NCBI RefSeq assembly: GCF_046035435.1
Contig: NZ_JBFNFH010000025.1
DNA from: Helcococcus bovis
GTDB lineage: Bacteria > Bacillota > Clostridia > Tissierellales > Peptoniphilaceae
Reading direction: 5' to 3' (one strand)
DNA: 20,690 nt
Both the position numbers and the translations under genes were made by a program. Position 1 is the first letter of the stretch. The number at the start of each line of letters is the position of its first letter. The notes under the pieces were generated by a model that worked only from the letters and a program-made list of their open reading frames with translations, searched no databases and was not told the DNA's origin. Below are positions 1 to 7,578 of the stretch, piece after piece.

Positions 1-24
1 ATTTTTTAACAGTTTTTGTATTTA

Positions 25-249
25 TTAATAGTAATAGTTATATGTATGGTTATAGTATTCTTTAGCGTTATAATTTTTGATTAAATCTTTATATGGATCA
101 TTTTCAAAAGCTTTTTCTAATTCTTCAAAAATACATCTTTCTAAGTAATCATTTTCACTTTCTGTGCTTGCTGCTGGAATAAATGCAAAGCATTCTGCTA
201 ACGCTAATACTGCTAATGATAATATTCCTACTGTTAATTTTTTCTTCAT
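25..249 (-). CDS. Small secreted protein of unknown function, Tyr-rich C terminus
   Basis: This 74-residue protein starts with a Lys-rich n-region and a hydrophobic core (about residues 5-26) ending in an Ala-rich stretch, which reads as a signal peptide with likely cleavage near the AAS at 26-28. The mature part is about 45 residues, acidic, with one Cys (about residue 39) and a C-terminal tail very rich in Tyr and Asn. An AGAGG Shine-Dalgarno site lies about 7 bases before the ATG, which supports a real gene. It is divergent from the protease operon and shares a 182-bp gap with it. I do not recognise the family. It could be a small exported peptide or a surface-associated protein. Confidence 0.6.
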   Translation of the reverse strand: MKKKLTVGILSLAVLALAECFAFIPAASTESENDYLERCIFEELEKAFENDPYKDLIKNYNAKEYYNHTYNYYY

Positions 250-279
250 ATGTATACCTCTTTATATATGTATTTGTGA

Positions 280-285
280 ATTATA
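280..285 (-). promoter_or_regulatory. Possible -10 box for the small secreted protein
   Basis: A perfect TATAAT on the minus strand lies about 31 bases upstream of the start codon of the leftward gene. The -35 region at the expected distance is only a weak match. An 8-bp palindrome GAATATTC (about 288-295) sits just upstream and could be an operator, but that is a guess. Confidence 0.4.
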
Positions 286-364
286 ACGAATATTCATTTA
301 TTTATAACGTTTGTATTTTAATATATTAAAAAAAAATAAAGTAACTATTTTGTTATATTTCTAT

Positions 365-393
365 TTGCAAAATTTACTTAAAACATTTATAAT
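365..393 (+). promoter_or_regulatory. SigA-type promoter of the membrane protein/subtilase operon
   Basis: A TTGCAA -35 box (365-370) and a perfect TATAAT -10 box (388-393) are separated by exactly 17 bases. Transcription would begin near position 400, inside the palindrome described in the next entry, and run into the gene at 432. Confidence 0.75.
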
Positions 394-397
394 GTAA

Positions 398-412
398 CGA
401 GAATCATTCTCA
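398..412 (+). promoter_or_regulatory. Putative Fur box over the transcription start
   Basis: Positions 399-411 read GAGAAT-C-ATTCTC, a perfect 6-1-6 inverted repeat. It matches the 7-1-7 Fur consensus TGATAATNATTATCA in spacing and in most positions. It begins five bases after the -10 box and covers the predicted +1, the classical place for a repressor. Fur is the best reading because the inner AAT-N-ATT core and the flanking G and C fit it. PerR binds a closely related box and cannot be excluded. Zur or MntR boxes fit less well. Confidence 0.75.
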
Positions 413-431
413 ATTAAAAAAGGAGCCTTAA

Positions 432-1673
432 ATGGAAAATAATAAAAAGAAAAAAATAGTTGTGATGTCATTATTACTCTTATTTGTAATTGTGACAATA
501 TTTTTCTATGTGTTTTTTTATCTAAATAAAGAAAAAAAAGTAGATAAAGAGAAACAAGATAAAATTATTACTGAAAAAAATACGGAAAATATTTCTAATG
601 AAGATTTGTTAAAGACAGTCATGGAATTAACAGGAATTAAAAATAAAGATTTGAAAAGCTTAAATGCTAAAGAAATAGAATCTATATTTGAAAAATTAGA
701 TGTATTTCCTGATAAATACAATTTTTCATTAAATTATTTGCCATCAAATAAAGAAATATTGGATGTTTTAGGAAAAATTTTTAGAATTGATATGAAAATT
801 ACTGATTCCTCATTTAAAAATACTCAAAATATAGATGTAAAGTTGGTGGAAAAATATCAAAATGATTATAATGATTTAAAAATGTTGAAAACAGAATATA
901 AAAGAATTTTAAAATTATTTAATTACAAAATTGTAAATAAGAATAATGATGTTGACGATTCAAAAAAAATAATAATTGTTAATGATAAAAATATAGAGTT
1001 GAAAAATTTAAAAAATAATTCAGATATTATTTTTACTGATAATGCGGATGGAGGAGATATTTCTATAAACAGTTCTACTGTTGGTAGAATATCAGTTCCA
1101 AAATGGCTTGATAATATTAATATTAGTTTAACGGAAAGTATTTATAAGGATATTAAAAATGATTCTAATAGTTCTACAATAAATAATTTAAATTCTAAAA
1201 AAAATACAGATGATGATAAAAATAAAGTTGATATTTCTAATGTAAAAATAGAAGGAGATAAAAATAAAGTTAATATTCCTAATATAAAAACAGAAGAAGA
1301 TAAAAATAAGGGAAAAGAAAATAATATACAAAAAGATAAAAATGAAAAAGTAAAAAAAGAAGAAAAAAATAAAGATGAAAGAAAAGTTTCAGATGAGTAT
1401 ATTATAATAGATGATTCTCTAATGAAAGATGGTAGTCTAGCTTTGAATAAAAAAGATGTTAAATTACCGAAAATGGCATATATAGGGATAAAAAGAACGG
1501 GAGAGTATCAAAATAAGGAACATGAAATAGAATGGTCCGGAGTTGACATTGATAAAGTTAATAATGTGATAAGCGGAGAGTATAATTTAATTGCTCAACT
1601 TAAAGATGATCTAATTATTAATGATAAGAATTATGGTAAAGTTGCTATTAGTGTAAAGGTAAGGGTAAAGTAG
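432..1673 (+). CDS. Membrane-anchored, Lys/Asn-rich extracellular protein of unknown function
   Basis: The 413-residue product has a short basic N terminus and one transmembrane segment (about 9-31) with no cleavage site, so it is probably a signal-anchored protein with the rest outside the cell. Residues about 55-235 look folded but match no family I know. Residues about 235-325 are a charged low-complexity linker containing a 14-residue repeat beginning DKNKV. The last 65 or so residues have the alternating pattern of a small beta-sandwich. The AGGAG site at 421-425 fits the ATG. The gene follows a Fur-box promoter and ends 7 bases before the subtilase gene, so the two are almost certainly co-transcribed. 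A role as partner, anchor or inhibitor of the protease is possible, but nothing in the sequence proves it. Confidence 0.7.
   Translation: MENNKKKKIVVMSLLLLFVIVTIFFYVFFYLNKEKKVDKEKQDKIITEKNTENISNEDLLKTVMELTGIKNKDLKSLNAKEIESIFEKLDVFPDKYNFSLNYLPSNKEILDVLGKIFRIDMKITDSSFKNTQNIDVKLVEKYQNDYNDLKMLKTEYKRILKLFNYKIVNKNNDVDDSKKIIIVNDKNIELKNLKNNSDIIFTDNADGGDISINSSTVGRISVPKWLDNINISLTESIYKDIKNDSNSSTINNLNSKKNTDDDKNKVDISNVKIEGDKNKVNIPNIKTEEDKNKGKENNIQKDKNEKVKKEEKNKDERKVSDEYIIIDDSLMKDGSLALNKKDVKLPKMAYIGIKRTGEYQNKEHEIEWSGVDIDKVNNVISGEYNLIAQLKDDLIINDKNYGKVAISVKVRVK
1215..1310 (+). repeat. In-frame 42-bp tandem repeat in the linker
   Basis: Two full 42-bp units (1215-1256 and 1257-1298) and the start of a third encode the 14-residue pattern D-K-N-K-V-x-I-x-N-x-K-x-E-x. 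The repeats lie in the charged linker of the membrane-anchored protein and may vary in number between strains. Confidence 0.75.
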
Positions 1674-1680
1674 GGAGTAT

Positions 1681-4600
1681 ATGAAAAAATTAAGATTTTT
1701 AGCATTCTTATTATCAGTTTCAATTTTAGCATCTTCTGTAAATATAAATCATGTATATGCGGAAGATATAAATGATAGAAAAGAATCAATAGATACTATA
1801 TCTGATAATGGAGATTCTGAATTTAAGAAAGAAATTGATAAATTAAAGAAAGAAAAAGAAGAATCAGAAAAAAAAGATGTAAGAGTAATTGTAGAGTTAA
1901 AGAAAGATTCTCTTTTAGACGCAGCAAATAAGCAAGATAAAAAATTTTCAGATTTAAGTGAATCTGAAAAAAGTTCCAGAAAAAAAGAGATTAAAGAAGA
2001 GCAAGATAAATTTATAAAAGAATTAAAAAAAGATGTTGAAATAAAAGATAAAGTATTAAATTATGATACTGCAATAAATGGGGTTGCATTTACAACAAAG
2101 GGGGCGGAACTATCAAAATTAGAAAACAACCCTGAAGTAAAAAATGTTTATATTTCACAAGAGTTTAACAGACCGTTAATTTCAAATGCTCAACAAATTG
2201 TAGGGGCAAATCAGGTATGGGAAAATCAGAAATACAAAGGTGAAGGGATGGTTGTTGCTGTTATTGATTCAGGTATTGATGTCAGACATAGTGCATTAGT
2301 TTTAGATCAATCAGCTAAAGATAAAGCAAAATATAATAAAAAAAATATTGAAAAATTAATACAAGAAAAAAATTTAAAAGGTAAATTTTATACAGATAAA
2401 GTTCCTTACGGGTATAATTATTATGATAATAATCATAATTTATTCGATTCTTATGGAGTAATGCATGGAATGCATGTTTCAGGTATTATAGGAGCTAATG
2501 ACAGTAAGGAAAATAGATATGGAGTTGCTCCAAATGCTCAGATATTATCATTAAAAGTATTTTCTGATGATATTCAATTTCCAACAACTTTTACAGATGT
2601 ATGGATTAAAGCTATGGATGATGCTATTAAGTTGAATGCCGATGTAATAAATATGAGTTTGGGTACTCCGGCAGGTTTGAGTTATGAAAATAAAAAATAT
2701 CATCCTGAAATAGAAATATTAAAAAAAGCAAAAGATGCAGGCATATTAATTTCAATAGCTGCGGGAAATGAAGGAACGATAACTGACGGATTTTATGGAG
2801 TAGGGATAAAACCTTTAGAATCCATTTATGATACTTCTGAAATAGCAAATCCAGCAATAAATGAAGATTCTTTTGCTGTTGCTGCAATGGAGAACGATAA
2901 AAAATATGTGTACAATATTTCATGGACTAACTTGAATGCTCCTTTTAAAGGTAAAAAAAGAAATCCTAAGCAAAAAGAACAGTTAAACGTGGCAGTTGCA
3001 AGTAAAGATTATGGAAAAGATATAATTGCACAAATTATAGACTTAAAAGACGGAAAAGAAGTAAATAAAAAAACTAAAGAAATTAAAGATAAAATTGTCT
3101 TAATTGAATATCCGGGTACTGAAGCAGCTAAAACTTTTAATCAAGTTTTAGAGGATATTGCATCTGCGGAACCTAAAGCAATTTTAATGTATAAAACTAA
3201 AAATCAAACAGAGAATTTAGGAGGAAGGATAACTTTAACAGGTAAAGCAGGTAATTTGACTGTGGGTATTATAAAACATAGTACCTATGAAAATATATTA
3301 TCTGGAATTAAAGATAAATTACCATTTTATTTGACGATTCATACTCAGCCTAAAGAAGTGGATAATGAAAATGCAAATAAAATGTCTGTATTTTCATCTT
3401 GGGGGCCTACGCCGGATTTAAGAATAAAGCCTGAAATAACAGCGGTTGGAGGAAATGTTTATTCTCTTTCAGAAGATGAAACTTATAAAAATATGAGTGG
3501 AACATCAATGGCTGCACCACAAGTTGCAGGTGCTTCGGCTATTGTTAAACAATATCTAAAAACTAGAAATGATATGCCGAATACACCAGACTTTATTAAA
3601 TTGTTATTGATGAATACTGCAACACCTATATTAAATGAAGAAGATTCATTTTATTTTGTTAGACAACAGGGGGCAGGCTTAATTAATTTAAGTAAGGCAT
3701 TAAAAACAGAGTTTACTGTTAAAGCTACTGGAACAAATGACACTGTAAAGGATGGTAAATTAGAATTAAAACAATTAAATGAAAAGAAATTTAATGTAAG
3801 TTTAGAAATTCAAAATTATTCTGATAAAGACAAAAAATTATATATTTCACATGAAGGTATTTATGAACCGATAGAAAATGGAAGTAGAACACAAAAAGCT
3901 AAGCTTTTAGAAAACAAATTATATGGGAAAAAAATTGAAAAAATAGTACCTGCAAAGAAAACGGTCAATGTCGATTTTACATTAGATTATAGCAGTTCAC
4001 CTTTAGAAAAAAATAATTTTTTAGAAGGTTATATAAAAATAGATACTATGAATGGTTTGGAAGAAGATGAAGAAATTACAGTTCCATTTTTAGGATTTTA
4101 TGGTGATTGGTCAAGTCAAAGAGCTATAGATGCATTTGCTTTACCTGAATATAATAAAAAACAAGAAAAAGCACAATTTGTTGTAAACAAAGATAACAAT
4201 ATTAATTCATCATCATTTGTGACAAGTGATGGTGGACCATTGCCTATAGTTGATAATACTATATATCTATCCCCTAATAGTGAATACTTTAAAAATGTTT
4301 TAGTAAGGATTGCACCTTTAAGAAGTATGGAGGAAATAGAGTTTTCAATATTAGATGCAGAAACGGAACAAGTTTTAAGAGTTATAGGAAAAACTTATGA
4401 TGTAAGAAAGTTGAGCAGACTAAAATCAAAAAATAGTTTCGTGCCTATGATAGACTCTTTGTGGGATGGAAGGATTGATGGAAAATTTGCCGAAGCAGGT
4501 AAAAAATATCTTTATCAAATTAAGGTTAAATTAAATAATAAAGGAATAGGAAGTTCTAATGAACAGATATTTAGATATCCAATTGTCATAGATAATATAA

Positions 4601-7068
4601 AACCTAAATTATCAGATGATATAAAAATTTCACAATATAAAAATGATATTGATAAAAAAATGAAAAAAGTTAATTTTTCTGTTCAAGATAATGAATCAGG
4701 TATAAGAAAAATTACTTTAACTTCAATAAAATATTTAGAACAAAGTTCAAATGATTCTTCGGATAACGGTTTAGATTTGGACCAATTAAGACAAGCACCA
4801 GGGACAGGAATTAATAAGGATAAGAAATCTAAAAAAGAAGATAAGAAAGAAGATAAGAAAGAAGATCATCCAATTGTAAATCCTATAGATCAATTATCAA
4901 AAAATATTGAAGTACCTAAATTCAGTATAGAAAATGTAAAGAAAATAGCTGAACAAATAATAGGGGAAAGTAAATTTAAATCTACAAAATATGGGAAGCA
5001 TTTTACAATTGAAATTGTTGATCATAAACATGATTTTCTAACAAAAAAAGAATTAATAAAAATTGAAAATAATAAAATTGTCGTTCCATTAGATAGTGTA
5101 TCTGATAAGCCTGATCATAGTTCAGGTATTCAGGTATATAGAAATGGCTCTGATACAAAAAATTTAGAAATTGAAACACCTTTTTATGCTGATAGAACTC
5201 ATGTGAAAATCGATGCGGTGGACCATTTAAGTAATTCAGATAGCAAGATAATTGAAACCGGAGAAAATGAAAGTTATAATACTATTAATTTCTTAAATTA
5301 TATTGATCATATTAAAAAGAATGGTAAATTATATGTAGATAATGAGGAAGTAACTTCTCCGATTTATGGTACATTGAAAAAAGATGTTAGAGTAAAAATT
5401 GTATTTAATCAAAAAAATAAACATTTAGGAACTTTGAGAACAAAACAAGGGAAAAATACTGAAGAAGCAATTACAGAAGGTAGTATAAATGGTCAATTTT
5501 CTGATAAATATAAGATTTTATATGACAAGAAAAATAATACGGTTGAATTTACACTTTCTAATTTGGGATTAAAGATGGATGTATATACATTTGTAAAAGA
5601 TGGAGAAATGCCTGAAAATAATTCAAAAATTAAATCAAAATTGAAATTTAATAAGGATGATTTATCAAGATTTAAAACTGTAAAACTTTATAACAAACAA
5701 GTAAATGTAAATTCAGAAAATCCATTTATTGATGTAAATCAAGGTATAACACATATTGAAATGGTATTTGGGGATCAAAAAGATAATAAAAAGATTAATA
5801 AGGTTATATTAAAACAAAATGGTAATGAAAAAAGATTATTCAAATCCGGTTTTTCAATGGATGTCTCAGAGGGTAAGGTAATTGATGCTTATTCAATTTC
5901 GCCATATTCTATAGAATTAAGTTTGAAAATTGAATCGGATGCAGAAATTATTTTTGGATATGGGGAAGAATATGAGAATAATAGATTGTTACAACCAGAT
6001 CATAAACATATTCATGGACCAGAGTCAAGACGTTTTGATGATTACGATAGAACCCAATTAATCAATAATGACAAATCTTATAAAAAATATCCTGGAGTGT
6101 TTTTGGAAAGTGTTAGATTGCTTGATGTTTTATCTACAACTAATACTCGAGGAGGAAAAGTTCACATAAAAGGGTTTATAGGATATGTTAATCCGGATGA
6201 TAATGTTGAACAAGTGATTATTAGTTTGTTGGATAATGATGGAAATGTTAAGGGGAATCCGATAATTTTGAATAAGGATAAATTGCGTTTTGATGATCAT
6301 ATAGTATACACAAGTGCTTCTAAAAACATTTATAATGGTAAGGGATATAGATATGATACTATGATAAATGTTGAAGATTATAACACAAATATTCAAGTAA
6401 AAGCGATTACAGCTAAAAAACTGGAATCAAGTATAGAAAGAAGAGTGTTATATGATAAATTAAGACCAAATCTTTCTTATGAAGTAATCGAAAGAAAATT
6501 GGATAGTGATGAAGTAACTGTAAAAGTTGTTTCAGAAGATAATTCTTTAAGATTAAGTTTATATCACAACGATTCACTACTTGATAAAGTAAATAAGGCT
6601 ATATTAACGTTTGAAAAACCAGGGGTAAAAATTGAAAAAGAATATACATTTAAATTAAAACCAGGTAAAAACGAAATTAAACTTAAAGCTACTGATTTGG
6701 CAAATTATTCTACTGAAAAATCAATCTTCATTTATAAGGTTACAGATGATAAAGAAATGGTAGATAAAGAAACAAATCAAGTTAAATATAAGGATAATTT
6801 GAAATTAGATGATGTTAAAAGTTCTCAAGAAAAATTATTAGATAAAAAAATTAAAACTGAAGAATTTAAGCAAGAAGAATCTGTTACATTTGAAGTAAAA
6901 GAAGAACATAATGATCATGAAGAACATAATGATCATGAAGAACATAATGATCATGAAGACCAAGATGGTCATGATGAACATGAGAAAAATGAAACTGATC
7001 AATCTGATAAGAAACATGAAAATATAAAAAATACAACAGAACAATACTATAAAATTAAACAATATTAA
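1681..7068 (+). CDS. Large secreted S8 subtilase, C5a-peptidase/lactocepin type, with His-rich tail
   Basis: This 1795-residue secreted serine protease has a signal peptide ending near VYA at 26-28 and an I9-type propeptide at about 66-162. The catalytic domain carries Asp196 (VIDSG), His262 (HGMHVSG), oxyanion Asn363 (AAGNEG) and Ser609 (GTSMAAPQ). A PA domain at about 436-560 sits between Asn and Ser, as in C5a peptidase and lactocepin. A Fn3-like domain follows at about 677-806, then roughly 900 residues of probable beta-sandwich modules broken by a Lys/Asp/Glu linker near 1053-1063. The tail has EEHNDH repeats (1741-1758 plus a degenerate unit). No LPXTG motif or C-terminal membrane segment is present, so attachment is unexplained. 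The RBS (AGGGAG, 1672-1677) overlaps the upstream stop and is only 3 bases from the ATG. It is co-transcribed with the preceding gene under the putative Fur box. Host-protein cleavage is the likely role; the target is unknown. Confidence 0.93.
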   Translation: MKKLRFLAFLLSVSILASSVNINHVYAEDINDRKESIDTISDNGDSEFKKEIDKLKKEKEESEKKDVRVIVELKKDSLLDAANKQDKKFSDLSESEKSSRKKEIKEEQDKFIKELKKDVEIKDKVLNYDTAINGVAFTTKGAELSKLENNPEVKNVYISQEFNRPLISNAQQIVGANQVWENQKYKGEGMVVAVIDSGIDVRHSALVLDQSAKDKAKYNKKNIEKLIQEKNLKGKFYTDKVPYGYNYYDNNHNLFDSYGVMHGMHVSGIIGANDSKENRYGVAPNAQILSLKVFSDDIQFPTTFTDVWIKAMDDAIKLNADVINMSLGTPAGLSYENKKYHPEIEILKKAKDAGILISIAAGNEGTITDGFYGVGIKPLESIYDTSEIANPAINEDSFAVAAMENDKKYVYNISWTNLNAPFKGKKRNPKQKEQLNVAVASKDYGKDIIAQIIDLKDGKEVNKKTKEIKDKIVLIEYPGTEAAKTFNQVLEDIASAEPKAILMYKTKNQTENLGGRITLTGKAGNLTVGIIKHSTYENILSGIKDKLPFYLTIHTQPKEVDNENANKMSVFSSWGPTPDLRIKPEITAVGGNVYSLSEDETYKNMSGTSMAAPQVAGASAIVKQYLKTRNDMPNTPDFIKLLLMNTATPILNEEDSFYFVRQQGAGLINLSKALKTEFTVKATGTNDTVKDGKLELKQLNEKKFNVSLEIQNYSDKDKKLYISHEGIYEPIENGSRTQKAKLLENKLYGKKIEKIVPAKKTVNVDFTLDYSSSPLEKNNFLEGYIKIDTMNGLEEDEEITVPFLGFYGDWSSQRAIDAFALPEYNKKQEKAQFVVNKDNNINSSSFVTSDGGPLPIVDNTIYLSPNSEYFKNVLVRIAPLRSMEEIEFSILDAETEQVLRVIGKTYDVRKLSRLKSKNSFVPMIDSLWDGRIDGKFAEAGKKYLYQIKVKLNNKGIGSSNEQIFRYPIVIDNIKPKLSDDIKISQYKNDIDKKMKKVNFSVQDNESGIRKITLTSIKYLEQSSNDSSDNGLDLDQLRQAPGTGINKDKKSKKEDKKEDKKEDHPIVNPIDQLSKNIEVPKFSIENVKKIAEQIIGESKFKSTKYGKHFTIEIVDHKHDFLTKKELIKIENNKIVVPLDSVSDKPDHSSGIQVYRNGSDTKNLEIETPFYADRTHVKIDAVDHLSNSDSKIIETGENESYNTINFLNYIDHIKKNGKLYVDNEEVTSPIYGTLKKDVRVKIVFNQKNKHLGTLRTKQGKNTEEAITEGSINGQFSDKYKILYDKKNNTVEFTLSNLGLKMDVYTFVKDGEMPENNSKIKSKLKFNKDDLSRFKTVKLYNKQVNVNSENPFIDVNQGITHIEMVFGDQKDNKKINKVILKQNGNEKRLFKSGFSMDVSEGKVIDAYSISPYSIELSLKIESDAEIIFGYGEEYENNRLLQPDHKHIHGPESRRFDDYDRTQLINNDKSYKKYPGVFLESVRLLDVLSTTNTRGGKVHIKGFIGYVNPDDNVEQVIISLLDNDGNVKGNPIILNKDKLRFDDHIVYTSASKNIYNGKGYRYDTMINVEDYNTNIQVKAITAKKLESSIERRVLYDKLRPNLSYEVIERKLDSDEVTVKVVSEDNSLRLSLYHNDSLLDKVNKAILTFEKPGVKIEKEYTFKLKPGKNEIKLKATDLANYSTEKSIFIYKVTDDKEMVDKETNQVKYKDNLKLDDVKSSQEKLLDKKIKTEEFKQEESVTFEVKEEHNDHEEHNDHEEHNDHEDQDGHDEHEKNETDQSDKKHENIKNTTEQYYKIKQY
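4837..4866 (+). repeat. 12-bp tandem repeat coding EDKK linker
   Basis: About two and a half copies of the 12-bp unit GAAGATAAGAAA encode a Glu-Asp-Lys-Lys linker between beta-rich modules of the subtilase. It is a likely flexible hinge and a slippage-prone tract. Confidence 0.75.
6901..6972 (+). repeat. 18-bp tandem repeat coding EEHNDH, His-rich tail
   Basis: Three identical 18-bp units (6901-6918, 6919-6936, 6937-6954) are followed by a degenerate fourth (6955-6972). They encode EEHNDH three times, then EDQDGH, followed by another His/Glu stretch. The perfect DNA identity points to recent expansion. Spaced His and acidic residues are typical of metal-binding tails. Confidence 0.9.
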
Positions 7069-7090
7069 TATAAAAACAAGAAGCTTTTGT

Positions 7091-7132
7091 AAAATGTCAT
7101 TTTTGTGTTCAGATTATAGGTAGTAATTTTAA
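7091..7132 (+). repeat. Dispersed repeat head, copy A
   Basis: This stretch matches 11568-11608 with few differences, sharing AAAATGT-ATTTT, GTGT-CAG and TTATAGGTAGTA blocks in the same order. It lies just after the subtilase stop codon and leads into the degenerate tandem units at 7211-7347. It is not part of any gene. Confidence 0.65.
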
Positions 7133-7210
7133 AGAAAATTGTCTCAAAAATCAGATAGAGTAAAATTAGACGATGAAATGGCATAAAATAATCAAAGTTT
7201 ATTTATAAAA

Positions 7211-7347
7211 AGTACCAACAAATTGAAAATTATAAAAAATGGGATAAAAATTGGATTAAAAAAAATACCATCAAAATTTAATTTCTAAAAATTGAGATAA
7301 TTTTTTAATAAAAAATAGTACCCACAAATTTGAGAATGTAATAAATT
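7211..7347 (+). repeat. Degenerate 53-bp tandem repeat
   Basis: Units begin at 7211, 7264 and 7317, exactly 53 bases apart. The first two agree at about 37 of 53 positions without gaps. The third agrees over its first 30 or so bases and then decays. Each begins with an (A/G)TACC(A/C) motif. The rest of the 7069-7578 gap holds a terminator, a 70-bp repeat and a promoter region; I see no gene in it. Confidence 0.5.
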
Positions 7348-7358
7348 TTGTGTATGAG

Positions 7359-7403
7359 AATCTTTCTGATTAAGGTAATATAAACTTAATCAGGAAGATT
7401 TTT
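7359..7403 (+). terminator. Strong intrinsic terminator downstream of the protease operon
   Basis: The arms 7359-7374 and 7385-7400 form a 16-bp stem with a single G-T wobble and a 10-base loop, followed by a T run (7399-7403). It is the first good terminator after the subtilase gene, some 290 bp past its stop, so the repeats between would be transcribed as a 3' untranslated region. Confidence 0.8.
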
Positions 7404-7407
7404 GGTT

Positions 7408-7477
7408 CTTTGTCAAATACTCATAGGGCACAAGTAGTGAAGGTGAATTTTATCCACCAACACTATTTATTGTAGAG
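7408..7477 (+). repeat. 70-bp dispersed repeat, copy 1 (IS-end or MITE-like)
   Basis: It is identical to 19939-20008 at 67 of 70 positions and in the same orientation. Its left edge, GG-TTCTTTGTCAAAT starting at 7404, resembles the terminal repeats I associate with ISL3-family insertion sequences. The inside contains a two-part hairpin (7435-7465): TAGTG and GGTG pair with CACC and CACTA around a 9-base loop. No transposase is present, so this is a solo end, a decayed element or a miniature element. Confidence 0.8.
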
Positions 7478-7556
7478 ACGATTTAAGTCTTAGCACTTTT
7501 TTATATTATTTAATTTAAAAAAAATGTATTTTGTGATATCATATCTTGTGTATGAA

Positions 7557-7573
7557 TATAATATTTTAGGAGG
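7557..7573 (+). promoter_or_regulatory. Possible -10 box and strong RBS of the rhodanese-like lipoprotein gene
   Basis: TATAAT lies at 7557-7562, but no good -35 box stands 17 bases before it and it is only 17 bases from the ATG, so the true promoter may lie further upstream. A perfect AGGAGG (7568-7573) with 5-base spacing fixes the start at 7579. An 8-bp palindrome TGATATCA lies near 7535. Confidence 0.35.
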
Positions 7574-7578
7574 AATTT

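Noticed and set aside
6838..7062. Hydrophobic open frame on the minus strand opposite the His-rich tail, which looks like a membrane protein
   Set aside because: It is the antisense image of a Lys/Glu/His-rich coding sequence; such shadows always look hydrophobic, and no ribosome binding site supports it.
7211..7347. The 53-bp periodic repeat as a CRISPR array
   Set aside because: The units are degenerate along their whole length, with no constant repeat alternating with unique spacers, and no cas genes are present.
7404..7480. Target-site duplication flanking repeat copy 1
   Set aside because: GATTTTT and GATTTAA on the two sides are only a partial match in AT-rich DNA, and copy 2 shows no duplication.
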